Shown piece after piece: positions 1-6,926 of a stretch of DNA of 11,939 nucleotides. Where the stretch lies: assembly GCA_964428885.1 (NCBI GenBank), contig CAYRZP010000066.1, forward strand, positions 1 to 11,939. Reading direction: 5' to 3'. The number at the start of each line of letters is the position of its first letter. The stretch's first letter is position 1. Made by a program: the position numbers and the translations under genes. The stretch is from JAQVQN01 sp964428885. Its GTDB lineage: Bacteria > Verrucomicrobiota > Kiritimatiellia > RFP12 > UBA1067. Under the pieces are notes generated by a model. The model was not told the origin of the DNA. It was given only the letters and a program-made list of their open reading frames with translations, and did not search any database.

Positions 1-1
1 G

Positions 2-745
2 GGCTTGCGGGCGCCTGCGGTCGGAAAGTTGGTGCTGGCCAATCTGGCGCTGGCCGGTGTCAGTCTGGCGAACCCTTGCTGGCTGTTTGCGGTGCGCGGT
101 TGGAGGGGGTTAGCGGGCAAGCGTGTTTTACGGCTCTGCCTGTTATGGTTGACGGCGCTGCACATGGTCTTCTGGTTCCGCTATTTTGTGCCGGATCAGG
201 CGACTTTCGTTTTGCCTTCGCTGGGGCTGCTGGCGGTGTGGGCGGGGTTGGGGGCGCGGGAACACGCGCGTCCCAGATATCTTATGATGGCGGCCGGCAT
301 GGTTTGCGCGGCTGCGGTCCCGCTGGCGCTTTGCGCGGTGGCGCGCGGGCGCGCCGACGGACTGGCGGGCAGGCGCGATCTGCCTTTCCGGGACGAGGCC
401 CGTTATTGGCTGTTGCCGTGGAAGGGCACGGAGCGTTCGGCGCGGCAGTTTGTCGAGGCTGCCGCTTCCGGATTGACTGAAGAAGCGGTAGTAGTGGCCG
501 ACGCGACCGCGGCCGGCCCTCTTTTGGCGGCGCGTCAGACCGGGACTGTCAACAGTTCGTGGCGGCTGGTCACGCCCTGGTCGGGCGAGAGCGAAAGTGA
601 ACTGGAAAGCTTGGTTTCGGATGGCCGGAGCGCGGTCTATGTGGTCTCGCCGTGTGACGGGTATGTGCCGGCGGCGGTTAAAAGGGCGGCCGGAGAATTT
701 ACGAAAGAGGGCGTTTTGTACCGTGTGCATGCGCGACGCGAGTGA
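2..745 (+). CDS. DUF2723-like membrane glycosyltransferase, C-terminal part (5' end outside window)
   Basis: The reading frame is open to the left window edge, so this is the C-terminal ~247 residues of a larger protein. Seen: hydrophobic segments near window residues 9-27, 41-57, 67-80 and 91-109, then a soluble tail of about 130 residues. The motif FVPDQATFVLPSLGLLAVW resembles the conserved (Y/F)xxxDxxxFxLP region before a membrane helix in DUF2723 (TMEM260/PMT-like) proteins. The tail has an RDEARYW...PWKGT pattern and an AVVVADATAAGPLL stretch that I associate with bacterial members of this family. Such proteins are thought to transfer sugars from polyprenyl-phosphate donors on the outer face of the cytoplasmic membrane. 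Its place ahead of dehydratase, exosortase and WecA-like genes fits surface glycan assembly. The 58-base gap to the next gene carries a possible terminator, so it may end a separate transcript. Another GT-C family is possible, because the catalytic N-terminus is not visible. Confidence 0.6.
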   Translation, partial: GLRAPAVGKLVLANLALAGVSLANPCWLFAVRGWRGLAGKRVLRLCLLWLTALHMVFWFRYFVPDQATFVLPSLGLLAVWAGLGAREHARPRYLMMAAGMVCAAAVPLALCAVARGRADGLAGRRDLPFRDEARYWLLPWKGTERSARQFVEAAASGLTEEAVVVADATAAGPLLAARQTGTVNSSWRLVTPWSGESESELESLVSDGRSAVYVVSPCDGYVPAAVKRAAGEFTKEGVLYRVHARRE

Positions 746-759
746 GCGGCGCGAAAGTT

Positions 760-785
760 GCGGCTGTGAACCGCGCTGTTTTTTT
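760..785 (+). terminator. Possible weak rho-independent terminator
   Basis: In the gap after the DUF2723-like gene, GCGG (760-763) can pair with CCGC (771-774) across a seven-base loop, and a run of seven T follows at 779-785. An alternative pairing starts with GCGG at 746-749. The stem is short and the T-run begins four bases after it, so termination would be partial at best. The next gene starts at 804 behind an A-rich leader (790-800) with no Shine-Dalgarno sequence. I found no well-spaced -35/-10 pair here, so readthrough into the next gene is plausible. Confidence 0.3.
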
Positions 786-803
786 GGTTAAATAAAAAAA
801 TTC

Positions 804-2669
804 ATGAGAGAGATATGGCAGTCCAGGCTTTTGGTGTGGGGTGGCCGCGCGGGGTGTTTTCTGGCAGACACCGCGGTGATGCTGGCCGCTTACATCTCGG
901 CCTTCCTTTTGCGTTTTGATTTTCAAGAGCCGTGGTGGGGCTGGCGGCGCGTGGCCTTGTCTTTCGTCACGGTCTGGCTCGTGCAATCGGCGGCACTGAC
1001 GGTTTTCGGCTGCAACAAGCCTTTGTGGCGTTATGTGAGTGTCGGCGACGTGCCGCGCTTTGTCGTGGCAGTGATGGCCTCGACCGTGACCTTGCTGGCG
1101 GCGCGCATGTTGTTCCCGGGCCACATGGGGTTGCGTCCGCCTTACAGCATCTCGTTCTTCAACAGTTTCTTGGTGCTGGGCGGTCTGCTCGGCGTGCGCC
1201 TGTTGTGGCGCTGTGTCGTGGAAGGCGAATTCGCGTTGGATTCGTTCAAGCGCGGCAGGTCGCGCAGGGCGCTGCTGGTGGGTGCCGGGTCGGCAGGCAA
1301 TCTGGCGGCGCGCGAATTGAACCGGCAATCCGGGCGCCGGCTGCAGGTGGTCGGGTTTCTCGATGACGATCCTGCCAAACATCACGCCAAGATACAGGGG
1401 CACGCGGTGCTGGGGAGGATTGATGTTCTGCCGCAGGTTGTGCGGCGGCACGCGGTTGACGAGGTGATCGTCTCGATGGTGCGTGTGCCGCGCGACGTGA
1501 TACGCCGCGTGGTGCGGCTTTGCGAGCGGGCGCATGTCACGGCCCGGATCGTGCCGGGCTACTATGAGCTGCTGGATGGCACACTGACCGCCTCGAAGAT
1601 CAGGGACATCGACGTGGCCGACCTTCTGGGGCGCGAGGAGAGCAAGCCGGATGTGGAGTCGGTGGTGGAATTATTGGGCGGTAAAAGGGTCTTGGTCACC
1701 GGAGCGGGCGGGTCGATCGGCAGTGAACTGGTGCGCCAGGTTTTGCGCACGGGCCCGGAGCTGCTGGTCATGGTTGAGCGCTCTGAGAACGCCTTGTATG
1801 AAATCGATCGCGAGATAAGGAAGCTCGGTTCCGAGACGCCGGTGGCGGCGGTTCTGGCGGACATCGGTGACCGTGCCCGCATGACTGAAACATTTTTGAA
1901 ATACAAGCCGCTGGTTGTGATCCACGCTGCGGCGCATAAGCATGTGCCGCTGATGGAGCAGAATCCGGTCGAGGCGGTCAAGAACAATGTCTTGGCGACG
2001 CGTGTTCTGGGGGAGCTGGCGCTGGAGCACGGCGTGGCGCGCTTCGTGCTGATCTCCACTGACAAGGCGGTGCATCCGGTCTCTGTGATGGGCGTGACCA
2101 AGCGGCTGGCCGAGGTGGCGCTGCAGGATTTGAACCGGAGCGGCCGGACCTTTTTCTCCGCGGTGCGTTTCGGCAACGTTCTGGACTCTTCTGGTTCCGT
2201 GGTGCCGCTTTTCAGGGAGCAGATACGCAAGGGCGAGGCGCTGACGGTGACGCATCCTGAGATGCGACGGTATTTCATGACGATCTCCGAGGCGGTGTCG
2301 CTGGTGTTGCAGGCGGCGGCTTTGGCCAAGGGCGGCGAGATATTTGTGCTGGACATGGGCGAGCCTGTGCGGATCGTGGAACTGGCAGAGGAGCTTGTCG
2401 CTCTTTCGGGATTGCGCCCGCATGAGGACGTGCCGATCGTGTTCACCGGCATACGCCCCGGCGAGAAACTTTTCGAAGAGCTGGATGTCAGCGAAAAATC
2501 GGCGTACAAGACCGGTCACGCGCGGATCTATGTCAGCAAGATCAGTCCCTCGCTCGGCCTGGATGCCGGAAAGATGTTGGATGGCTGCCGCAGGCTTTGC
2601 GAGTGCGGCGGCGAGGCGGACAGCCTGCGCGCGGACTTGTTAAGTTTGCTGGCAGTGGGGAAAAACTGA
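804..2669 (+). CDS. FlaA1/CapD/WbpM-type membrane nucleotide-sugar 4,6-dehydratase
   Basis: This 621-residue protein has the normal length and layout of long-form FlaA1/CapD/WbpM proteins, which convert UDP-GlcNAc-like substrates to 4-keto-6-deoxy sugars for surface polysaccharide. Seen: about four N-terminal membrane helices (residues 14-37, 49-68, 84-103, 116-134); a first Rossmann module with ALLVGAGSAG at 156-165 and VGFLDDDP at 183-190; then the SDR catalytic domain with VLVTGAGGSIG at 296-306, AAAHKHVPLME at 375-385, STDKAVHP at 418-425 and the SVMGVTK segment at 427-433. M429 sits where ordinary SDRs have the catalytic Tyr, with K433 following, as described for the SMK triad of WbpM. 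ATG at 804 is the only reasonable start, because the in-frame stop TAA lies at 789-791. No Shine-Dalgarno is seen. The next gene starts one base after this stop, so the two are very likely co-transcribed and may be translationally coupled. The exact sugar substrate cannot be read from sequence. Confidence 0.93.
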   Translation: MREIWQSRLLVWGGRAGCFLADTAVMLAAYISAFLLRFDFQEPWWGWRRVALSFVTVWLVQSAALTVFGCNKPLWRYVSVGDVPRFVVAVMASTVTLLAARMLFPGHMGLRPPYSISFFNSFLVLGGLLGVRLLWRCVVEGEFALDSFKRGRSRRALLVGAGSAGNLAARELNRQSGRRLQVVGFLDDDPAKHHAKIQGHAVLGRIDVLPQVVRRHAVDEVIVSMVRVPRDVIRRVVRLCERAHVTARIVPGYYELLDGTLTASKIRDIDVADLLGREESKPDVESVVELLGGKRVLVTGAGGSIGSELVRQVLRTGPELLVMVERSENALYEIDREIRKLGSETPVAAVLADIGDRARMTETFLKYKPLVVIHAAAHKHVPLMEQNPVEAVKNNVLATRVLGELALEHGVARFVLISTDKAVHPVSVMGVTKRLAEVALQDLNRSGRTFFSAVRFGNVLDSSGSVVPLFREQIRKGEALTVTHPEMRRYFMTISEAVSLVLQAAALAKGGEIFVLDMGEPVRIVELAEELVALSGLRPHEDVPIVFTGIRPGEKLFEELDVSEKSAYKTGHARIYVSKISPSLGLDAGKMLDGCRRLCECGGEADSLRADLLSLLAVGKN

Positions 2670-2670
2670 A

Positions 2671-4365
2671 ATGCCGTTTGCGGGTAAAGGGTTCGGGCGT
2701 CTGGATTATGAGCGGGTCGCGGCGTTGGCGCTGCTGGCGGTCGCGGCGTTACTCAATTACAGGCGCACTTTCAGTTACACGATGGCAATGTTTGCCGAGC
2801 CTTTAGAAGACATGTCGCACGGCTGGCTGATTCCGTTTTTCAGTCTTTACCTTTTATGGAGGCGCCGCCGGGATTTGCGCGACGGCGCGGGGTCTCCGTC
2901 GTGGCGCGGGGTTGTGTGGGTGGCTTTTTTTCTGGTGCTGGCGTGGTTCGGGGGGCGCGGGGGGCAGTCGCGCCTTGAGCAAGTCTCGCTGATAGGCCTG
3001 ATATGGTCGGTGCCGTTCGCGTTCTGGGGCGGTGGCGTGGAGCGTAGCTTGCGTCTGCCTGCGGCGTATCTGGCCTTCACAATCCCGGTCTCTTCGTTTG
3101 TGGATTTCTTCACGATACACCTGCGCATATTCTCGTCCGCCTTTGCGACGGGTATACTTAACGGCGTGGGCTTGGCGATAGAGCGGACGGGCACGGCGAT
3201 TTATTCAAAGGTTCAGGGCGCGGAGTTCAACGTGGACGTGGCTGATCCCTGCAGCGGCATCAGGTCCTTGTTCGCGATGATGGCCCTGACTGCCGCGTAC
3301 GCATCTCTGAGCCAGCAGACCACAGTGCGGAAATGGCTGCTGTTCGGTTGCTCGATTCCGATCGCCATGATCGGCAACATGGTCAGGATCATGACGATCT
3401 GTCTGGTGGCGGCGTGGTTCGGCCAAGATGTGGCTACCGGCTATTATCATGACTATTCGGGGTACGTGGTTTTTCTGGTAGGGGTGCTCTTAATGGTTAA
3501 GGCCGGCGATCTGATCGGGAAACACAGCGGCTCGGTGGCGCGGCTGTTGCGGCTGGGCACGCCTGCGCCAGCGCCAGCGGCACCGTCTGTTGCGCTGCCC
3601 GCGCGCGCTGAGCAGCGGACCGGCCGCGCGCGGATGGCAGTTTATGGCGTGACGGCGGTTGTCTTGGCGGTGTTCGCCGCCAAGTCAATGATGCCGCCGC
3701 CCGTATATGATCAGGAAATTTTTGTGTCACAGACCTTGCCGGTGACGGTGCGTGATTTTACGGGCGACGTGCCGTGGTTCTGTCACAACCCCCAGTGCCT
3801 GGAAGTCACGGAAGAGCGCGGGCTGGTGGCGGGAATGGCGGAAGGAGGCGGCTTCGCCTGTCCGGCTTGCGGCGGCGTCCTGCACAAAATTTCTTTGGGC
3901 GAGCAGAGCGACCTGCCGCGGGACACGATCATAATCAAGCGCAATTACAAGTCCGGCGACGGCCTGTGTTACGCCGTGAGCGTGGTGGTCGGCGGGCAGA
4001 GCCGCGGCAGCCTGCACCGGGCCGAATTATGCTTGCCGGCCCAGGGCTTCGCGATGCTGAAGGCGGAGCGGATGGTCATCAACCTCGAGAACGGCAAAAC
4101 TTTGAGGGCTCGTAAGATTCTGGCAAGGCGCGCCGGTAGCCCGGAGATCAATCTGGTGTACTGGTTTAAAAGCCGCGACCGCGAGACCAGTTCCCACACG
4201 CGGCGGATACTGCTTGATGTCTGGGACCGTTCCGTGCACAACCGCATCAACCGCTGGGTGATGGTGGCTATAAACGTCAACTCACCATTGGCGGCGCCGG
4301 ACAGCTTTGACCGTTTCCGGTTGTTTTTATCGGAGCTATATCCTACGATCACTGAAATACGGTGA
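2671..4365 (+). CDS. Exosortase fused to C-terminal EpsI (DUF3485) domain with zinc-ribbon-like insert
   Basis: The product has 564 residues. The N-terminal ~280 residues are a polytopic exosortase, a transpeptidase-like membrane enzyme that cleaves C-terminal sorting signals such as PEP-CTERM. Diagnostic features: DMSHGWLIPF at 47-56, the catalytic cysteine C194 in DPCSGIRSL, R239 in GNMVRI (the first arginine after the NxxR-like motif), and H260 in YYHDYSGY. A Pro/Ala-rich linker (297-312) and one more membrane helix (~322-338) lead into an extracytoplasmic EpsI-like domain with the family signature SLHRAELCLPAQGF (447-460). Within that domain, C371-x4-C376 and C397-x2-C400 form a likely zinc knuckle pair. 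Exosortase and EpsI are usually separate or simply fused; the cysteine insert is the notable part. It starts one base after the dehydratase stop and ends nine bases before the next gene. No PEP-CTERM substrate protein is visible in the window, as is common, because targets are scattered over the genome. Confidence 0.92.
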   Translation: MPFAGKGFGRLDYERVAALALLAVAALLNYRRTFSYTMAMFAEPLEDMSHGWLIPFFSLYLLWRRRRDLRDGAGSPSWRGVVWVAFFLVLAWFGGRGGQSRLEQVSLIGLIWSVPFAFWGGGVERSLRLPAAYLAFTIPVSSFVDFFTIHLRIFSSAFATGILNGVGLAIERTGTAIYSKVQGAEFNVDVADPCSGIRSLFAMMALTAAYASLSQQTTVRKWLLFGCSIPIAMIGNMVRIMTICLVAAWFGQDVATGYYHDYSGYVVFLVGVLLMVKAGDLIGKHSGSVARLLRLGTPAPAPAAPSVALPARAEQRTGRARMAVYGVTAVVLAVFAAKSMMPPPVYDQEIFVSQTLPVTVRDFTGDVPWFCHNPQCLEVTEERGLVAGMAEGGGFACPACGGVLHKISLGEQSDLPRDTIIIKRNYKSGDGLCYAVSVVVGGQSRGSLHRAELCLPAQGFAMLKAERMVINLENGKTLRARKILARRAGSPEINLVYWFKSRDRETSSHTRRILLDVWDRSVHNRINRWVMVAINVNSPLAAPDSFDRFRLFLSELYPTITEIR

Positions 4366-4368
4366 GGT
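4364..4368 (+). promoter_or_regulatory. Shine-Dalgarno GAGGT for the WecA-like gene
   Basis: GAGGT overlaps the exosortase stop codon (TGA 4363-4365) and lies six bases before the ATG at 4375. It supports that start and implies that ribosomes ending the exosortase frame can reinitiate on the next gene. It is among the clearest Shine-Dalgarno sequences on the + strand of this window. Confidence 0.6.
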
Positions 4369-4374
4369 TTTTAT

Positions 4375-6279
4375 ATGACGGTTGAGTGGGTGAGCGGAGT
4401 AATAGATTACTCTGGCACGGTTTTGGTCAAAATGGCGACGGACGGGCTCAAATACGCGGCAGCGTTTTTCGGATCGTTTGCGATATCGCTGTTGCTGACG
4501 CCGCTGGTGCGCGAGGCCGCGCGCAAGGCGGGCATTGTAGACATGCCCGGGGGGCGGCGAATCAACGCGGCCCCAATACCGCGCGGCGGCGGGCTGGCCG
4601 TATTTTTCGCTTTTCACCTGACGCTCCTGCTGCTTTTCTGTACGATGGGCGGGTCGTTCGAAGCTAATTTCACGTTGTTCTGGTACAAGCGTTTTCTGCT
4701 GGCCTCCGGTGTTCTGGCGGTTGTCGGCCTGATAGACGACAAGCGCGGGATCAGGCCGTGGGTCAAGCTGGCCGGCCAGATCGTTGCGGCGTTGTTACTG
4801 TATCTCTCAGGAATTCGTTTGGGCGGTTTGTTTGTGGCTTTCCCGGGCTGGTTGGATTGTTTGGCGACGGTTCTTTGGATTGTGGTGGCGGTGAACGCCT
4901 TCAACCTGATTGACGGCATGGACGGGCTGGCCGCGGGACTGGCTTTGATAGCCTGCGCGGGTCTGGCGGGCTCATTATTGTTCATGGGGCATACGGCGGC
5001 CACCCTGCCATATCTGGTGCTGGCGGGAGCCTGCCTCGGATTTCTCCGTTACAATTTCCATCCGGCGTCGGTGTTCTTGGGCGACACCGGCAGCATGTTC
5101 CTTGGTTTGTGTCTTGCTACCATGCCTTTGATGACCGGGACGCGCAAAGAGCTGGCGGCTTCGCTGGGCATGCCGCTCCTGGCTATGGGGGTGCCGATAT
5201 TCGACACGCTGCTGGCGGTCTGGAGAAGGTCGGTTCGGTCCATGTTGCCGAGCGGGTTAAGCAACGTCAAATCCAGATTCAGGGTGATGCAGCCGGACAA
5301 GGATCATCTGCACCACCGCCTGCTGCGCGAAACAATGAACCAAAGGACGGCGGCGGTCATATTGTACGTGATAAGCGCTGTGCTCGTAACCTTGGGGATG
5401 GGCGGTACGCTTTTAAAGGCGCGCGCACCGGGCCTGTTCCTGATCGCTTTCATTGTGGCGATCTTTGTGGTGGTGCGCCATCTTGAGCGCGTCGAGTTGT
5501 GGGACACCGGCAGGCTGATCACCCATAAACGCGGCACGATCCGGATCGGGATTTTAATGCCGGCTTATATTGTGTACGACGTGATTTGCCTGTGCCTGGT
5601 CTGGGTGTTCGCGCGCTGGGAGACAGGCATGGCGATAAACCGCGCGGAATTGACCGCGAATCTACCGCTGTTTGTGGTGCCGGTGTTCGTGATGATGGTT
5701 GCTGCCAAAACTTATTGGAGGGTCTGGTCGCGGGCGCAGATACGCGACTTTGCCGTGCTCGCGCTTGCGGTCTTTTCGGGCGCTGGCATAGGCGCGGGGC
5801 TGGCGTGGCTGTTGAACGAGGACAACCCAGGATTGTTGCGCTTCGTCTTAATCTATTCGGCGTTCGCCATTTTCCCGATCGCGGGCTTCCGCATCTGGAG
5901 GGACAGCATCGGAGGTCTCATGCAGGCGGTCGAGCGGCGTGTGCTGATGGACAATCCCGGCACGGAAAGGGCTTTGGCATACGGCGGCGGATTGCGTTTC
6001 CGCGCCTTGTTGCGCGAGATGGCCCAGCGGTCCGGCAGTAACGAGCGTGTGATTGTCGGGATCATAGACGATGACATCAACCTGCGGGGCCGGATCATAG
6101 CCGGGTATAAGGTGCTGGGCGTATTTGACGAGTTGCCGGCTTTGGCGCGCGCTTACAGGGCCGACGCGCTTGTGATAACCTGCGAAGTGGATGATGAAAG
6201 GCAGCGCGTGATCGCGGACAATGCCAGGGCGCTGGGTTTGCGCGTGATGTTGTGGTCATGCAGCGAGCAGAACCTGTGA
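4375..6279 (+). CDS. WecA/TagO-type polyprenyl-phosphate sugar-1-phosphate transferase fused to FlaA1-like N-terminal module
   Basis: This 634-residue protein is nearly twice the ~340-370 residues of ordinary WecA/TagO. Residues 1-370 are a polytopic PNPT-family transferase, which moves a sugar 1-phosphate from a UDP-sugar to undecaprenyl phosphate and so begins a lipid-linked glycan. Seen motifs: GIVDMPGGRR...PIPRGGG (53-73), GLIDD with the Asp pair D121/D122, NAFNLIDGMDG (174-184) with D180 and D183, FLGDTGS (234-240), IFDT with D277, and DKDHLHHRLL (308-317), the HxHH-type nucleotide-binding loop. Residues ~395-510 form a second set of membrane helices, and residues ~531-634 form a Rossmann-like module with VGIIDDD...LRGRIIAGYKVLG (561-582). 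That half matches the N-terminal, non-catalytic half of FlaA1/CapD proteins such as the gene at 804. Its first glycine-rich loop (AYGGGLR, 535-541) is degenerate. The module might bind a nucleotide sugar and regulate or deliver substrate; that is inference. Confidence 0.9.
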   Translation: MTVEWVSGVIDYSGTVLVKMATDGLKYAAAFFGSFAISLLLTPLVREAARKAGIVDMPGGRRINAAPIPRGGGLAVFFAFHLTLLLLFCTMGGSFEANFTLFWYKRFLLASGVLAVVGLIDDKRGIRPWVKLAGQIVAALLLYLSGIRLGGLFVAFPGWLDCLATVLWIVVAVNAFNLIDGMDGLAAGLALIACAGLAGSLLFMGHTAATLPYLVLAGACLGFLRYNFHPASVFLGDTGSMFLGLCLATMPLMTGTRKELAASLGMPLLAMGVPIFDTLLAVWRRSVRSMLPSGLSNVKSRFRVMQPDKDHLHHRLLRETMNQRTAAVILYVISAVLVTLGMGGTLLKARAPGLFLIAFIVAIFVVVRHLERVELWDTGRLITHKRGTIRIGILMPAYIVYDVICLCLVWVFARWETGMAINRAELTANLPLFVVPVFVMMVAAKTYWRVWSRAQIRDFAVLALAVFSGAGIGAGLAWLLNEDNPGLLRFVLIYSAFAIFPIAGFRIWRDSIGGLMQAVERRVLMDNPGTERALAYGGGLRFRALLREMAQRSGSNERVIVGIIDDDINLRGRIIAGYKVLGVFDELPALARAYRADALVITCEVDDERQRVIADNARALGLRVMLWSCSEQNL

Positions 6280-6340
6280 AGGCGGCGCCTGCGGAGAGCG
6301 GTCTGGCTTTTACATGTCGCGCCGTCAGCGCAAGGCATGG

Positions 6341-6369
6341 TTGATTAAGGACGGCGGCTCAGGTATTAT
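6341..6369 (+). promoter_or_regulatory. Sigma70-like promoter for the NusG paralogue
   Basis: TTGATT (6341-6346) and TATTAT (6364-6369) are separated by exactly 17 bases, with four and five of six consensus matches. A G/C-rich discriminator follows. The predicted transcription start is about 6376, only about three bases before the ATG at 6379. No Shine-Dalgarno sequence precedes that ATG. The pair fits a promoter for a nearly leaderless message. It lies in the 99-base gap after the WecA-like gene, and readthrough from the upstream operon is still possible. Confidence 0.55.
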
Positions 6370-6378
6370 GGCGCCCGT

Positions 6379-6861
6379 ATGCAGCAGTGGAAGGTTTTTT
6401 TTGTCAAGCCGCGCACCGAAAAAAAGGTCGCCGAATTTTGTACGCTTTACGGCATCAAACACTATCTGCCTTTGCGTGAAAAGCGACGCGTCGCGCAGCG
6501 CCGCAACATTATCGCGTTTGTCCCGGTGTTCCCCGGGTATGTTTTCGCCAAGATCGATGAGCCACAGCGACTCCAGATGCTTAAGACCAATCTGCTGGTG
6601 CGGGTGCTGGAGCCGTTAAAGCCGCGGCGCATGTTACGCGACCTGATCATGGTGCGGCGCGCCCTGCGTGTGAACCCGGCCCTCAAAACCGTACGACCGC
6701 TGGAGAAAGGGTGCCCGGTGCGTATTGTCAGTGGCCCTTTCAAAGGGGTGGAGGGAGTCGTGGCGCGGATGTCGGGCACTCTGAAAGTGATTCTAAATGT
6801 CGAAATGATCGGTCAGGCCGTGGCGGTTACGGCGGGCATGGAGCAGGTCGCGACGCTTTAA
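6379..6861 (+). CDS. NusG/RfaH/UpxY-like specialised transcription elongation factor
   Basis: The 160-residue product has the size of RfaH/UpxY-type NusG paralogues. Seen: an NGN domain beginning WKVFFVKPRTEKKVAEF (4-20), a typical opening beta strand and helix, and the family segment FVPVFPGYVFAKI (47-59); then a basic linker (~82-97) and a C-terminal KOW domain (~107-160) with GCPVRIVSGPFKGVEGVV at 111-128. Proteins of this class ride on RNA polymerase and suppress pausing and termination in long polysaccharide operons. Position beside a glycan locus argues for that role over housekeeping NusG, which normally sits next to secE and the L11/L1 ribosomal protein genes. It is placed at the downstream end of the cluster, whereas UpxY-type genes often come first. 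The start at 6379 gives the expected NGN N-terminus, and no upstream in-frame start is evident. Possible autonomous expression is discussed under the promoter at 6341. Confidence 0.9.
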   Translation: MQQWKVFFVKPRTEKKVAEFCTLYGIKHYLPLREKRRVAQRRNIIAFVPVFPGYVFAKIDEPQRLQMLKTNLLVRVLEPLKPRRMLRDLIMVRRALRVNPALKTVRPLEKGCPVRIVSGPFKGVEGVVARMSGTLKVILNVEMIGQAVAVTAGMEQVATL

Positions 6862-6882
6862 TGCTTTGCGCTGCGCAAGCAT
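6861..6882 (+). terminator. Stem-loop at the end of the NusG-like gene
   Basis: Beginning in the last base of the stop codon, ATGCTT and GCG pair with CGC and AAGCAT, giving a nine-base-pair stem with one bulged T and a CTG loop. There is no immediate T-run: the nearest, six T, begins at 6903. It may be a non-classical terminator, an RNA 3'-end stabiliser, or a symmetric protein-binding site just ahead of the aminotransferase gene. The core TTGCGC-T-GCGCAA is a perfect dyad. Confidence 0.4.
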
Positions 6883-6895
6883 AATCAGTTACAAT
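6866..6895 (+). promoter_or_regulatory. Possible promoter for the aminotransferase gene
   Basis: TACAAT (6890-6895) matches five of six -10 consensus bases. TTGCGC (6866-6871) lies 18 bases upstream as a poor -35. The stretch 6881-6908 is much more A/T-rich than its surroundings. The -35 lies inside the stem-loop at 6861-6882, so the hairpin and this promoter would overlap. The predicted start is near 6902, leaving a leader of about 25 bases before ATG 6927. Confidence 0.3.
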
Positions 6896-6926
6896 AAAAA
6901 CCTTTTTTCAGAGACAAGGCTGGATT

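Noticed and set aside
484..495. ops-like element (AGCGGTAG...) that could recruit an RfaH-type factor
   Set aside because: It lies deep inside the coding sequence of the first gene, matches only the core of the enterobacterial element, and is easily expected by chance.
1562..2519. Long open frames on the - strand opposite the dehydratase gene
   Set aside because: They are antisense shadows of a GC-rich gene with complete family motifs on the + strand; their translations are Ser/Arg/His-rich with no recognisable domain.
6314..6619. Open frame overlapping the NusG paralogue in another frame
   Set aside because: Its translation is Ser/Arg/Cys-rich and without motifs, while the overlapping frame gives complete NGN and KOW domains.
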